A stretch of DNA of 42,727 bases from Sterolibacterium sp964521075 (GTDB taxonomy: Bacteria; Pseudomonadota; Gammaproteobacteria; Burkholderiales; Rhodocyclaceae): positions 1-42,727 of the forward strand of contig CAZFPI010000007.1 in NCBI GenBank assembly GCA_964521075.1. The letters run 5' to 3'. The translations under genes were made by a program, and so were the position numbers. Of the stretch, positions 16,349 to 24,524 are shown piece after piece. Position 1 is the first letter of the stretch. Every line of letters begins with the position of its first letter. The notes beneath the pieces were generated by a model. That model was not told the DNA's origin, made no database searches, and worked only from the letters and a program-made list of their open reading frames with translations.

Positions 16349-16906
16349 TTATTTCACGCGGTTGCGGTATTCGCCGGTGCGCGTGTCGATTTCGATCTTG
16401 TCGCCGATGTCGACGAACAGGGGGACCGGCAGCTCAAAGCCGGTGGAGATTTTGGCGGGCTTCATGACCTTGCCGGAGGTATCGCCCTTGACGGCGGGCT
16501 CGGTGTAGGTGACTTCACGGACGACCGAGGTGGGCAGTTCCGTCGAGATGGCCTTGCCGTTGTAGAAGACGACTTCGCAGGGCATGCCGTCTTCGAGGTA
16601 GTTCAGTGCATCGCCCATGTTTTCAGCATCGACTTCAAACTGGTTGTACTCGGCATCCATGAAAACATAGGAAGGTTCAGCGTAGTAGGAGTAGGTGACT
16701 TCCTTGCGGTCGAGGACGACAACTTCGAATTTGTCATCGGCCTTGTAGACCGTTTCCGTGCCGGAGCCTGTGAGCAGGTTCTTCATCTTCATCTTCACAA
16801 CGGCGGAATTGCGGCCGGATTTGTTGTATTCGGCCTTGAGAACGACCATCGGCTCAGTACCGACCATGATGACGTTGCCCGTGCGAAGTTCCTGTGCGAT
16901 TTTCAT
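16349..16906 (-). CDS. efp: Elongation factor P (arginine type)
   Basis: Binds between the ribosomal P and E sites and relieves stalling at polyproline. The start giving MKIAQELRTG was chosen as the conserved N-terminus; an in-frame upstream extension covers the earP gap and end. The modified loop reads NKSGRN with Arg at residue 32, the rhamnosylated-arginine type as in Pseudomonas, rather than the lysine type of E. coli. The matching modification enzyme EarP is encoded directly upstream. The EF-P KOW and OB domains are present over 185 residues. Confidence 0.97.
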   Translation of the reverse strand: MKIAQELRTGNVIMVGTEPMVVLKAEYNKSGRNSAVVKMKMKNLLTGSGTETVYKADDKFEVVVLDRKEVTYSYYAEPSYVFMDAEYNQFEVDAENMGDALNYLEDGMPCEVVFYNGKAISTELPTSVVREVTYTEPAVKGDTSGKVMKPAKISTGFELPVPLFVDIGDKIEIDTRTGEYRNRVK

Positions 16907-16940
16907 CGGAAAAATCCTGCAAAAATAAGTGAATCCGCAA

Positions 16941-18128
16941 TTATATTGGTTTTTCGCAGAACCGCACCAGTTGTGCGGCGAGATCGGCCTGGGACGAAAG
17001 CTCGTCACACCACTTCCCGGCATGCTGGGTGAGGGCGGGCAGATGGCGGGAAAAAGCCTGCCATGCGGTATGCATCTGCGGCATGTTTTCGTCGTCTGCG
17101 CCGTTCCATATCTGCCAGAAATCCCGCAGAGCGCGGGCGGCCTCCTTTTCCAGTTGCCGGCAGTAGAGATCGAGAAAGGCAGAGAGCTTGTGCAGGTGAG
17201 CCCTTTCTTCCTGGGGGTAGATGTGCCAGACCAGCGGGCGGGCTGCCCATTGGGCGCGAACCAGAGAATCTTCCCCCCGCACGAAATTCAGATCGCAGTG
17301 CCAGAGCAGGAAATCGTAATCTTCCTGGGGGACGAAGGGCAGGGCGGTCAATGTCAGCGAGCCTTGCCGGAGGGAGTTGCCTGGTGAGAGGCTGGATAGC
17401 CCCGGCAGTTGGCTTGTCTGTGACAAGATGCGCCCTGCTGGAACGAGGCAATGAATCGGCTGCCCGCCTTCTCGCCAGCATTGAAGCAGTTCGGGGAGCC
17501 TGGGGTTTTCGTAGCAGAAAAGGGAGATGATCCGCTCGCCCGTTTGTGTGGGTAGATGCCCGAGATGCTGGCCGAGTTGCTGCCATCGTCTGGTGATGGT
17601 GTTTTCCTCGCGCCAGCGGTCACGCTGGTGAAGCAAGCCCGATTCGCGCAGCAGGCCACCCGTGGCAGGCAAGAAGCCGGGAAAAAAGAAATATCGTGTC
17701 AGCGGTAATCGTGGATGCGGAGAAGGTTTTTGGTGGCAGCCGGTCACCCAGTCCTCGGCACTGAGGTAGTCGAGATTGATCCAGCGGGGTTTTTTCGGGT
17801 GCTTTGCCAGAGCCGCCAGGTAATTTTCGGGCAACTCGCAGGCAAAGGCTTCGATGACGACATCGGGGATGTCTGTCGCAGGAATATCCGGAAAATCCTG
17901 TGTCCAGTGCCGGATGATGACCTGGCTTACGGTTTGTGTGGCGCGTTTCGTGTCGAGTTTCGGGCACATCGCCTGAAAACTTTGCAGATCGTCGACCCAC
18001 AGGCAAACACGAGCCTCATGTTCGGCGGCAAGCTGGCGGGCCAGACGCCAGCACACACCGATGTCGCCAAAGTTGTCGATGACGTTGCAGAAAATGTCCC
18101 AGCGGATATTGCCGTGTCCGGAGTGCAT
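16941..18128 (-). CDS. earP: EF-P arginine 32 rhamnosyltransferase EarP
   Basis: A GT-B glycosyltransferase that moves rhamnose from dTDP-rhamnose to Arg32 of EF-P. The N-terminal motif WDIFCNVIDNFGDIGVCWRLAR carries the aspartates (about D18 and D22) needed for catalysis and arginine binding. The C-terminal nucleotide-sugar motif FVRGEDSLVRAQW is also intact. The 395-residue start was chosen just before WDIFCNV; the ORF stays open upstream into DNA antisense to hflX, which I take as spurious. It ends 34 bp before efp on the same strand, the usual earP-efp pair. Confidence 0.93.
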   Translation of the reverse strand: MHSGHGNIRWDIFCNVIDNFGDIGVCWRLARQLAAEHEARVCLWVDDLQSFQAMCPKLDTKRATQTVSQVIIRHWTQDFPDIPATDIPDVVIEAFACELPENYLAALAKHPKKPRWINLDYLSAEDWVTGCHQKPSPHPRLPLTRYFFFPGFLPATGGLLRESGLLHQRDRWREENTITRRWQQLGQHLGHLPTQTGERIISLFCYENPRLPELLQCWREGGQPIHCLVPAGRILSQTSQLPGLSSLSPGNSLRQGSLTLTALPFVPQEDYDFLLWHCDLNFVRGEDSLVRAQWAARPLVWHIYPQEERAHLHKLSAFLDLYCRQLEKEAARALRDFWQIWNGADDENMPQMHTAWQAFSRHLPALTQHAGKWCDELSSQADLAAQLVRFCEKPI

Positions 18129-18230
18129 GATTTCGGGGCATTGAAAGTAGGAGATTGCCGACAAGTATGGCAAGATTCGCCGCGATGATGAAACAGTCTT
18201 TTTTCTCTTGTTCCGTGCAGGCGGTGGGCC

Positions 18231-19421
18231 ATGTTTGATCGCCCGGCCACACCGGGGGCAGACAGTCGGGCCATCCTGGTTCAGCTTGATCTGGGCGAGA
18301 TCGGCTACGATGAAACCCTTGCCGAGTTCGAACTGCTGGCGGCCAGTGCCGGGGCCTGTACGCAGGCGGTGATTCGCGGGCGGCGTCACTCGCCCGATGC
18401 CGCGACTTACGCAGGCAAGGGCAAGGCCGAAGAAATTGCCAGTGCCGTGCGCCTTCATCAGGCCGAAATCGTCCTGTTCAACCACGAACTTTCCGCCGGC
18501 CAGCAGCGTAATCTCGAAAAGCTGCTGGGCTGTCGTGTCGTTGACCGAAATGCACTGATTCTCGATATTTTTGCCCAGCGCGCACGCAGCCACGAAGGCA
18601 AGTTGCAGGTGGAGCTCGCCCAGTTGCAGCACTTGTCGACACGTCTGGTGCGTGGCTGGACGCACCTTGAACGCCAGAAGGGCGGGATCGGTTTGCGCGG
18701 CCCCGGGGAAACCCAGCTGGAAACTGACCGCCGTCTGCTGGGCAAGCGGGTGGCCATGCTCAAGGATCGCCTCAAGCAGCTTGAGCGTCAGCGTGCCGTA
18801 CGGCGGCGGGCGAGAACACGTCGGGATGTCTTGACCGTCTCTTTGGTGGGTTACACGAATGCCGGGAAATCAACCCTGTTCAACGCTTTGACCAAGGCGG
18901 GCAGTTATGCCGCCGATCAGCTTTTTGCCACGCTGGATACGACTTCCCGGCGTCTTTATCTGCCCGAAGTCGGCCAGGTCGTGATCTCGGATACGGTCGG
19001 TTTCATCCGCGATCTGCCGCATGCCCTGGTGGCAGCGTTTCATGCCACGCTCGAGGAGACGGCAGGCTCTGATTTGCTGCTGCATGTCGTCGATTCTTCC
19101 AGCCCGGATCGTGACCGGCAGATGGATGCGGTCAATGCCGTACTCGATGAGATTGGTGCTGCAGCCGTGCCGCAGATCGTCATCTGGAACAAGATCGATG
19201 CCACCCGGGCCGAGCCGGCGGTGGAGATGGATGAATATGATAGAATTTCAAAGATTCGCCTGAGTGCGCGCAGCGGCGCGGGGCTGGAACTTTTGCGCCA
19301 GGCTTTGACCGAAGTTGCGCGCGAGCATCTGGAGCGCGGCGGGCAGTCCTCCCGGGCGGAAACGGATCAGCAGGCCTTGCCCGGCATGACGGATCAACCT
19401 GGTTGCGATTGGCCCGGATGA
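18231..19421 (+). CDS. hflX: GTPase HflX (ribosome rescue/splitting factor)
   Basis: A 50S-binding GTPase that can split stalled ribosomes, for example after heat shock. The N-terminal HflX domain holds ATYAGKGKAEEI and ELSAGQQRNLEKLL. A coiled-coil linker includes GGIGLRGPGETQLETDRR. The G domain has Walker A GYTNAGKST at 207-215, the G3 region DTVGFIRDLPH and the NKID motif. The length of 396 residues is typical of betaproteobacterial HflX. The 5' end lies 103 bp from divergent earP. hflK follows after 169 bp. Confidence 0.96.
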   Translation: MFDRPATPGADSRAILVQLDLGEIGYDETLAEFELLAASAGACTQAVIRGRRHSPDAATYAGKGKAEEIASAVRLHQAEIVLFNHELSAGQQRNLEKLLGCRVVDRNALILDIFAQRARSHEGKLQVELAQLQHLSTRLVRGWTHLERQKGGIGLRGPGETQLETDRRLLGKRVAMLKDRLKQLERQRAVRRRARTRRDVLTVSLVGYTNAGKSTLFNALTKAGSYAADQLFATLDTTSRRLYLPEVGQVVISDTVGFIRDLPHALVAAFHATLEETAGSDLLLHVVDSSSPDRDRQMDAVNAVLDEIGAAAVPQIVIWNKIDATRAEPAVEMDEYDRISKIRLSARSGAGLELLRQALTEVAREHLERGGQSSRAETDQQALPGMTDQPGCDWPG

Positions 19422-19496
19422 CCAGATTGGTTCTGGTTTGAACGGGTCGAAAGATCAGGTTAAAGCTTTCGTGATTTCGTGAAAGTGCTGGGAAGT

Positions 19497-19520
19497 TTTC
19501 GCTTGTTTCGCTTGTTTCGG
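19497..19520. repeat. 9-bp tandem repeat in the hflX-hflK gap
   Basis: TTTCGCTTG is repeated twice and followed by a partial third copy (TTTCGG). A little upstream TTTCGTGA also occurs twice in tandem (near 19468-19483). The 169-bp gap otherwise shows no hairpin with a T-run and no good promoter that I can identify. Confidence 0.8.
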
Positions 19521-19590
19521 AAGCATCCATGATCCATCCATATTCATTCCGGCCTTCCCTTTATTTCCTGCAGAATTCAGGTGGAAAAAA

Positions 19591-20883
19591 TTGATTGCAG
19601 CAATGCTCATGTCCATGAATGACCACGGCTGGGGGCCTCGTCCCGATCCAGGTGGCAATAACCGGGGTGGCAATCAGGGTCCTCCGGATCTCGACGAACT
19701 GTGGCGCGATGTCAATCGCCGCCTGTCTTCATTTTTTGGCAAGAAAGGCGGTGGCCAGGGCGGAAACCCGGTTCCCCCGCCGCTCGACGCCCGCCAGTTT
19801 GGGGGCGGTATCGCCATGCTGGTGGTGCTGGCGCTGGCCATGTGGCTGGGCAGCGGTGTCTATCTCGTCGATGAAGGCCAGCGGGGCATTGTGCTGCGTT
19901 TTGGCAGCTTCAACCGGATTACCGGCCCGGGCCCGAACATGCGTCTGCCCTGGCCGGTCGAGACGCACGAAATCGTGGATATGTCGCGGGTGCGAACCAT
20001 CGAAGTCGGCTACCGGGGTTCGGCCAAGGTGCTGAAAGAAGCTCTCATGCTGACTGACGACGAAAATATCGTCATGGTGCAGTTTGCCGTGCAGTACCGG
20101 CTCAAGGATCCGCAAAACTTCATTTTCAAGAACCGTCATCCGGATGAAACGGTGATGGGGGCGGCGGAAACTGCCATCCGTGAAATCGTTGGCAAGAGCA
20201 AGATGGATTTTGTTCTCTACGAAGGCCGCGAGCAGATTGCCGCGAACACCAGCAAGCTGATCCAGGAAATTCTGGACCGCTACGAAACAGGCGTGCTGGT
20301 GACGGCCGTGACCTTGCAGAGCACCCAGCCACCCGAACAGGTGCAGGCTGCCTTCGACGATGCTGTCAAGGCGGGGCAGGATCGGGAACGGCAGAAAAAT
20401 GAAGGCCAGGCTTATGCGAATGACGTGGTCCCGCGCGCGCGCGGTACGGCTTCGCGTCTGCAGCAGGAGGCCGAGGGATACCGCCAGAGCGTGATCGCCA
20501 ATGCAGAAGGTGAGGCCAGCCGTTTCAAACAGATTCTGGTCGAATACAACAAGGCTCCCGAAGTGACCCGGAACCGCATGTATCTGGATACCGTGCAGCA
20601 GGTTTTGTCCAGCACCAGCAAGGTACTGGTGGATTCCCGCAATGGCAGCAATCTTCTGTATTTGCCGCTGGATAAACTGATGCAGGCGGCTGGCGCGCCG
20701 ACGGGAGCTTCTCCTGCCGTTCCGCCCGCCCCGTCCGCTGCGGCTGCGACACATGACCCGACGGGAGCGGTGCTGGCTCGTCCGTCGTCTCCAGCATCGA
20801 ATGAGGTTCCACCACAGCTGGAAGGCGGTCTGTCGCGTTCGCGGGATGCCTCCATGCGCTCGCGTGAACGGGGGGATCGCTGA
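19591..20883 (+). CDS. hflK: FtsH protease modulator HflK
   Basis: An SPFH/band-7 membrane protein that with HflC forms a large cage around FtsH and regulates its proteolysis. A Gly/Pro/Asn-rich cytoplasmic N-terminus (residues about 10-68, including PDPGGNNRGGNQG and PVPPPL) precedes one transmembrane helix at about 72-92. The band-7 domain follows (VDEGQRGIVLRFG, LPWPVET). The helical region ends in a proline/alanine-rich tail. It overlaps hflC. An internal ATG giving MSMNDHGWG is an equally likely start. The PPP motif would make it an EF-P client. Confidence 0.94.
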   Translation: MIAAMLMSMNDHGWGPRPDPGGNNRGGNQGPPDLDELWRDVNRRLSSFFGKKGGGQGGNPVPPPLDARQFGGGIAMLVVLALAMWLGSGVYLVDEGQRGIVLRFGSFNRITGPGPNMRLPWPVETHEIVDMSRVRTIEVGYRGSAKVLKEALMLTDDENIVMVQFAVQYRLKDPQNFIFKNRHPDETVMGAAETAIREIVGKSKMDFVLYEGREQIAANTSKLIQEILDRYETGVLVTAVTLQSTQPPEQVQAAFDDAVKAGQDRERQKNEGQAYANDVVPRARGTASRLQQEAEGYRQSVIANAEGEASRFKQILVEYNKAPEVTRNRMYLDTVQQVLSSTSKVLVDSRNGSNLLYLPLDKLMQAAGAPTGASPAVPPAPSAAAATHDPTGAVLARPSSPASNEVPPQLEGGLSRSRDASMRSRERGDR

Positions 20884-21773
20884 TGAATCGCTTGCCTGCC
20901 TTTGCGGCTGTTCTGTTTTCCTTACTGCTGACCTTGTCGATGTGCCTGTTTACCGTCGATCAGCGTTACTACGCCATCGTTTTTCAGCTGGGTGAAGTAG
21001 TGAATGTCGTTAGTGAACCTGGTTTGCACTGGAAATGGCCCCTGATCCAGAACGTTCGTGCTTTTGACAAGCGCATTCTCACCATGGATACGCCGGAACC
21101 CGAACGTTTCCTGACGGCGGAAAAGAAGCCGGTTCAGGTCGATTTCTACGTCAAATGGCGCATCAATGACGTCAAGCAATACTACATCAGCGTCGGTGGC
21201 GATGAATTCGTGGCCAAGACACGTCTGGCCCAGACGGTGAATGCCGGTCTGCGCGAGGCTTTTGGCCGCCGCACCGTACATGATGTCGTTTCCGGCGAGC
21301 GTGACAAAGTCATGGCCGAGGTGCAGCGCAAGGCCGATGCAGATGCCCGTACGCTCGGGGTGCAGATTATCGACGTGCGCCTGAAACGGGTTGATTTCAC
21401 GCCGGAAGTCTCCGAATCCGTCTATCGCCGCATGGAAACCGAACGCAAGCGTGTGGCCAACGAGCTGCGTTCACAAGGGGCCGCCGAGGCCGAAAAAATC
21501 AAGGCAGATGCCGACCGCCAGCGAGAAGTCGTCGTCGCCGAGGCTTATCGCGACGCGCAGAAGATCAAGGGCGAGGGCGATGCAAAGGCAGCGGCCATCT
21601 ACGGCCAGGCTTTTGGCCAGAACCCGGAGTTCTACAGCTTCTATCGTAGTCTCGATGCCTACCGGCACAGCTTCAAGAGCAAGAGCGATGTGCTGGTAGT
21701 CGACCCCAGTGCGGATTTCTTCAAGTACTTCAAGAGCAGCGGCGGTGGCCGGGCCGCCAAACCCGGAAAGTAA
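20883..21773 (+). CDS. hflC: FtsH protease modulator HflC
   Basis: The SPFH partner of HflK. A transmembrane helix at about residues 5-22 is followed by the band-7 domain (VDQRYYAIVFQLGEV, PGLHWKWPLIQNV) and a long alanine/glutamate-rich helix (RSQGAAEAEKIKADADRQRE in part). The C-terminal LDAYRHSF segment and conserved DFFKYF end are present. The length of 296 residues is normal. The start overlaps the hflK stop. Confidence 0.96.
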   Translation: MNRLPAFAAVLFSLLLTLSMCLFTVDQRYYAIVFQLGEVVNVVSEPGLHWKWPLIQNVRAFDKRILTMDTPEPERFLTAEKKPVQVDFYVKWRINDVKQYYISVGGDEFVAKTRLAQTVNAGLREAFGRRTVHDVVSGERDKVMAEVQRKADADARTLGVQIIDVRLKRVDFTPEVSESVYRRMETERKRVANELRSQGAAEAEKIKADADRQREVVVAEAYRDAQKIKGEGDAKAAAIYGQAFGQNPEFYSFYRSLDAYRHSFKSKSDVLVVDPSADFFKYFKSSGGGRAAKPGK

Positions 21774-21778
21774 ATCTC

Positions 21779-21967
21779 GTGTCCGGTCTGGTTCTCCTGC
21801 AGGCGTTCGCGCTGATGCTGCTCATCGAAGGTCTGCTGCCCTTTCTGGCTCCCCGTGTCTGGCGCGAGACTTTCCGGCGCGTCAGCGAATTTTCGGACGG
21901 GCAGATCCGTTTCATGGGATTGTTTTCCCTGCTGGCAGGCCTGGCCCTGCTGGCCTTTTTCAGATAA
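21779..21967 (+). CDS. Small inner-membrane protein, DUF2065 family (YjeT-like)
   Basis: A 62-residue protein with GTG start and two predicted transmembrane helices (residues about 3-22 and 43-61) joined by a short basic loop with RVWRETFRRVSEFSDGQIRFMG. This matches the DUF2065/YjeT family, which is routinely encoded between hflC and hisZ or purA. Its function is unknown; the conserved place suggests a link with the HflKC-FtsH complex. It lies 5 bp after hflC and 9 bp before hisZ. Confidence 0.88.
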   Translation: MSGLVLLQAFALMLLIEGLLPFLAPRVWRETFRRVSEFSDGQIRFMGLFSLLAGLALLAFFR

Positions 21968-21976
21968 AGAATTTTC

Positions 21977-23149
21977 ATGCACCGCTGGCTACTTCCCGAA
22001 GCGATCGAAGATGTCCTGCCCGACGAGGCCTGGCATGTCGAAACCCTGCGCCGTACCTTGCTCGATGAATTTCGTCGTCATGGCTATGAATATGTCATTC
22101 CGCCGCTTCTGGAGTATGTCGAATCGCTGCTGACAGGCAGTGGGCGCGATCTCGATCTGCGTACCTTCAAGCTGGTCGATCAGCTCTCCGGACGGACGAT
22201 GGGGGTGCGTGCCGACATCGCGCCGCAGGTGGCGCGTATCGACGCCCATCTTCTGAACCGGCAGGGTGTGGCGCGCCTGAGTTATTGCGGCAGTGTGCTG
22301 CATACGCGCCCTGCCAGTCTTACGGCGACGCGCCAGCCCCTGCAGCTGGGCGCGGAACTGTACGGGCATGCAGGGATCGACGCCGATGCCGAAATTTTGC
22401 GTTTGCTGGCACAAGCCCTGCGCCTTTCCGGTGTGACGGCGACGCGCATCGACCTGGGGCATGTGGGCGTGTTTCGCGCGCTGACGGACGAAGCGGGCCT
22501 CGATGCCGGGCAGATCGAAGAAATCCTCGGGGCCTTGCAGGGCAAGGATGTTCCGGGGTTGAACGACATGGTTGCCTCCCTGCCCGAACCTTGCCGGCGC
22601 GCGCTCATGGCCTTGCCGGAGCTCTATGGGGGGGTGGATGTGCTGGAGAGGGCTCGTGCCGTGTTGCCCGCTTTGCCCGCCGTGAAAACAGCTCTCGATG
22701 CCTTGCAGACACTGGCGCAAACCTTGGACGGTTTGCCGGTGAGTATCGATCTGGCCGATTTGCGTGGCCTGCATTATCACAGCGGCATTGTTTTTGCGGC
22801 TTATTGCGCCGGACACCCTGGGGCCATTGCCCTGGGCGGGCGTTACGACAAGGTGGGCCAGGCATTTGGCCGTGATCGGGCGGCGACCGGCTTCAGCCTT
22901 GACCTGCGCGAGCTGGCCCGGCAGGTTTCTCTCCGGAAGTCGCGTCACGCCATTGCCGCTCCCTTGAAAACCTCGGGAAATGAAGACGCTGCCGCGCTGA
23001 ATGAAACGGTTGCCGGCTTGCGGGCGGCGGGGGAGATTGTGATCAACATATTGCCGGGTGAACGTCCGGAGGACTGGCGCGAGGCGGGCTGTGACCGCCA
23101 GCTGGTCTGGCAGGAAGGACGCTGGCAGACGCTGGCATTGTCCCGTTAA
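21977..23149 (+). CDS. hisZ: ATP phosphoribosyltransferase regulatory subunit HisZ
   Basis: A catalytically inactive HisRS paralogue that forms the HisG-HisZ complex for the first step of histidine biosynthesis, in organisms with short HisG. It starts WLLPEAIEDVLPDEA, has a class II synthetase core (SGRTMGVRADIAPQVARID, the altered motif 2 region) and the LHYHSGIVFAAY segment typical of HisZ, but lacks the anticodon-binding domain. The length is 390 residues. hisG is not in the window. hflC-DUF2065-hisZ-purA is a common betaproteobacterial order. Confidence 0.94.
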   Translation: MHRWLLPEAIEDVLPDEAWHVETLRRTLLDEFRRHGYEYVIPPLLEYVESLLTGSGRDLDLRTFKLVDQLSGRTMGVRADIAPQVARIDAHLLNRQGVARLSYCGSVLHTRPASLTATRQPLQLGAELYGHAGIDADAEILRLLAQALRLSGVTATRIDLGHVGVFRALTDEAGLDAGQIEEILGALQGKDVPGLNDMVASLPEPCRRALMALPELYGGVDVLERARAVLPALPAVKTALDALQTLAQTLDGLPVSIDLADLRGLHYHSGIVFAAYCAGHPGAIALGGRYDKVGQAFGRDRAATGFSLDLRELARQVSLRKSRHAIAAPLKTSGNEDAAALNETVAGLRAAGEIVINILPGERPEDWREAGCDRQLVWQEGRWQTLALSR

Positions 23150-23192
23150 AATCTCGTGAATCCTGATTTATCTGAGTGAAAAGACTGAATCC

Positions 23193-24503
23193 ATGGCAAA
23201 AAACGTCGTAGTCATCGGCACCCAATGGGGCGATGAAGGCAAGGGCAAGATCGTCGACTGGCTGACCGATCATTCGCAGGGTGTGGTGCGATTCCAGGGC
23301 GGGCACAATGCGGGCCACACCCTGGTCATCAATGGCCGCAAGACCGTGCTCCACCTCGTCCCTTCAGGCATCCTGCGGGAGGGCGTGACCTGCTACATCG
23401 GCAATGGCGTAGTGCTCTCGCCCGAGGCCCTCATCAAGGAACTGGATGAGCTGAAGGCAGCGGGAGTCGATGCAGAATCCCGGCTGAAAGTCTCCGAAGC
23501 CTGCCCCCTGATCCTTCCCTATCATCAGGCCATCGATCTGGCCCGCGAACAGGCGCGTGGCGAGAACAAGATCGGCACGACAGGGCGCGGTATCGGGCCG
23601 TGTTATGAAGACAAGGTCGCCCGCCGCGCCATCCGCCTGCAGGATCTGACCCGCCCCAAGCGTTTTGCCGAGAAGCTGGCTGAACTTCTTGATTATCACA
23701 ACTACATGCTGCAGCACTACTATCGCAGCACCCCCGTGGATTTCCAGCAGGTACTCGACCAATCCCTGGCCATGGCCCCGCGTCTGGAAAAAATGGTGGC
23801 CGATGTGCCGCGCGCCCTGTATGACGCGCATAACGGCGGAGCCAATCTGCTGTTCGAAGGCGCGCAGGGAACCCTGCTCGACATCGACCATGGCACTTAT
23901 CCCTTCGTGACCTCCAGCAACTGCGTGGCGGGTGCGGCTTCCGCTGGTGCGGGGGTCGGGCCAAACATGCTGCACTATGTTCTTGGCATCACCAAGGCCT
24001 ACACCACGCGTGTGGGTGGTGGCCCCTTCCCGACGGAGCTCTACGACGCTGTCGGCAAGCTTGACCCCGTGGGCAAACACCTGGCCACCAAGGGGCACGA
24101 GTTTGGCGCGACAACCGGGCGCGCGCGCCGTTGTGGCTGGTTCGACGCCGCCGCACTGAAGCGTTCGATCCAGATCAATGGCGTTTCCGGCCTGTGCGTT
24201 ACCAAGCTCGATGTGCTCGATGGTGTCGAAGAACTCAAGCTTTGCACCGGCTACCGGCTGGAAGGCGTGACGACCGACATCCTGCCGGTGGGGGCCGAAG
24301 AACTCTCGCGCTGCGAACCTGTGTACGAAACCTTGCCGGGCTGGAAGGAAAGCACGGTCGGCGTGAAATCGCTCGACGCCTTGCCTGCTACGGCACGCGC
24401 CTATCTCAAGCGGATCGAGGAAGTCTGTGCCGTGCCGGTCGATATGATCTCCACAGGGCCGGATCGCGAAGAAACCATTGTTCTGCGTCACCCTTTCAAA
24501 TAA
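23193..24503 (+). CDS. purA: Adenylosuccinate synthetase
   Basis: Catalyses the GTP-dependent joining of IMP and aspartate to give adenylosuccinate, the committed step to AMP. The N-terminal GTQWGDEGKGKIVDWL holds the GTP loop and the catalytic Asp. GHNAGHTLV, IGTTGRGIGPCYEDK and GAQGTLLDIDHGTYPFVTSSN are further signatures. The length of 436 residues is normal. It lies 43 bp after hisZ and 21 bp before the methyltransferase gene. Confidence 0.98.
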   Translation: MAKNVVVIGTQWGDEGKGKIVDWLTDHSQGVVRFQGGHNAGHTLVINGRKTVLHLVPSGILREGVTCYIGNGVVLSPEALIKELDELKAAGVDAESRLKVSEACPLILPYHQAIDLAREQARGENKIGTTGRGIGPCYEDKVARRAIRLQDLTRPKRFAEKLAELLDYHNYMLQHYYRSTPVDFQQVLDQSLAMAPRLEKMVADVPRALYDAHNGGANLLFEGAQGTLLDIDHGTYPFVTSSNCVAGAASAGAGVGPNMLHYVLGITKAYTTRVGGGPFPTELYDAVGKLDPVGKHLATKGHEFGATTGRARRCGWFDAAALKRSIQINGVSGLCVTKLDVLDGVEELKLCTGYRLEGVTTDILPVGAEELSRCEPVYETLPGWKESTVGVKSLDALPATARAYLKRIEEVCAVPVDMISTGPDREETIVLRHPFK

Positions 24504-24524
24504 GCGGATGAGAGCCGACGGCAG

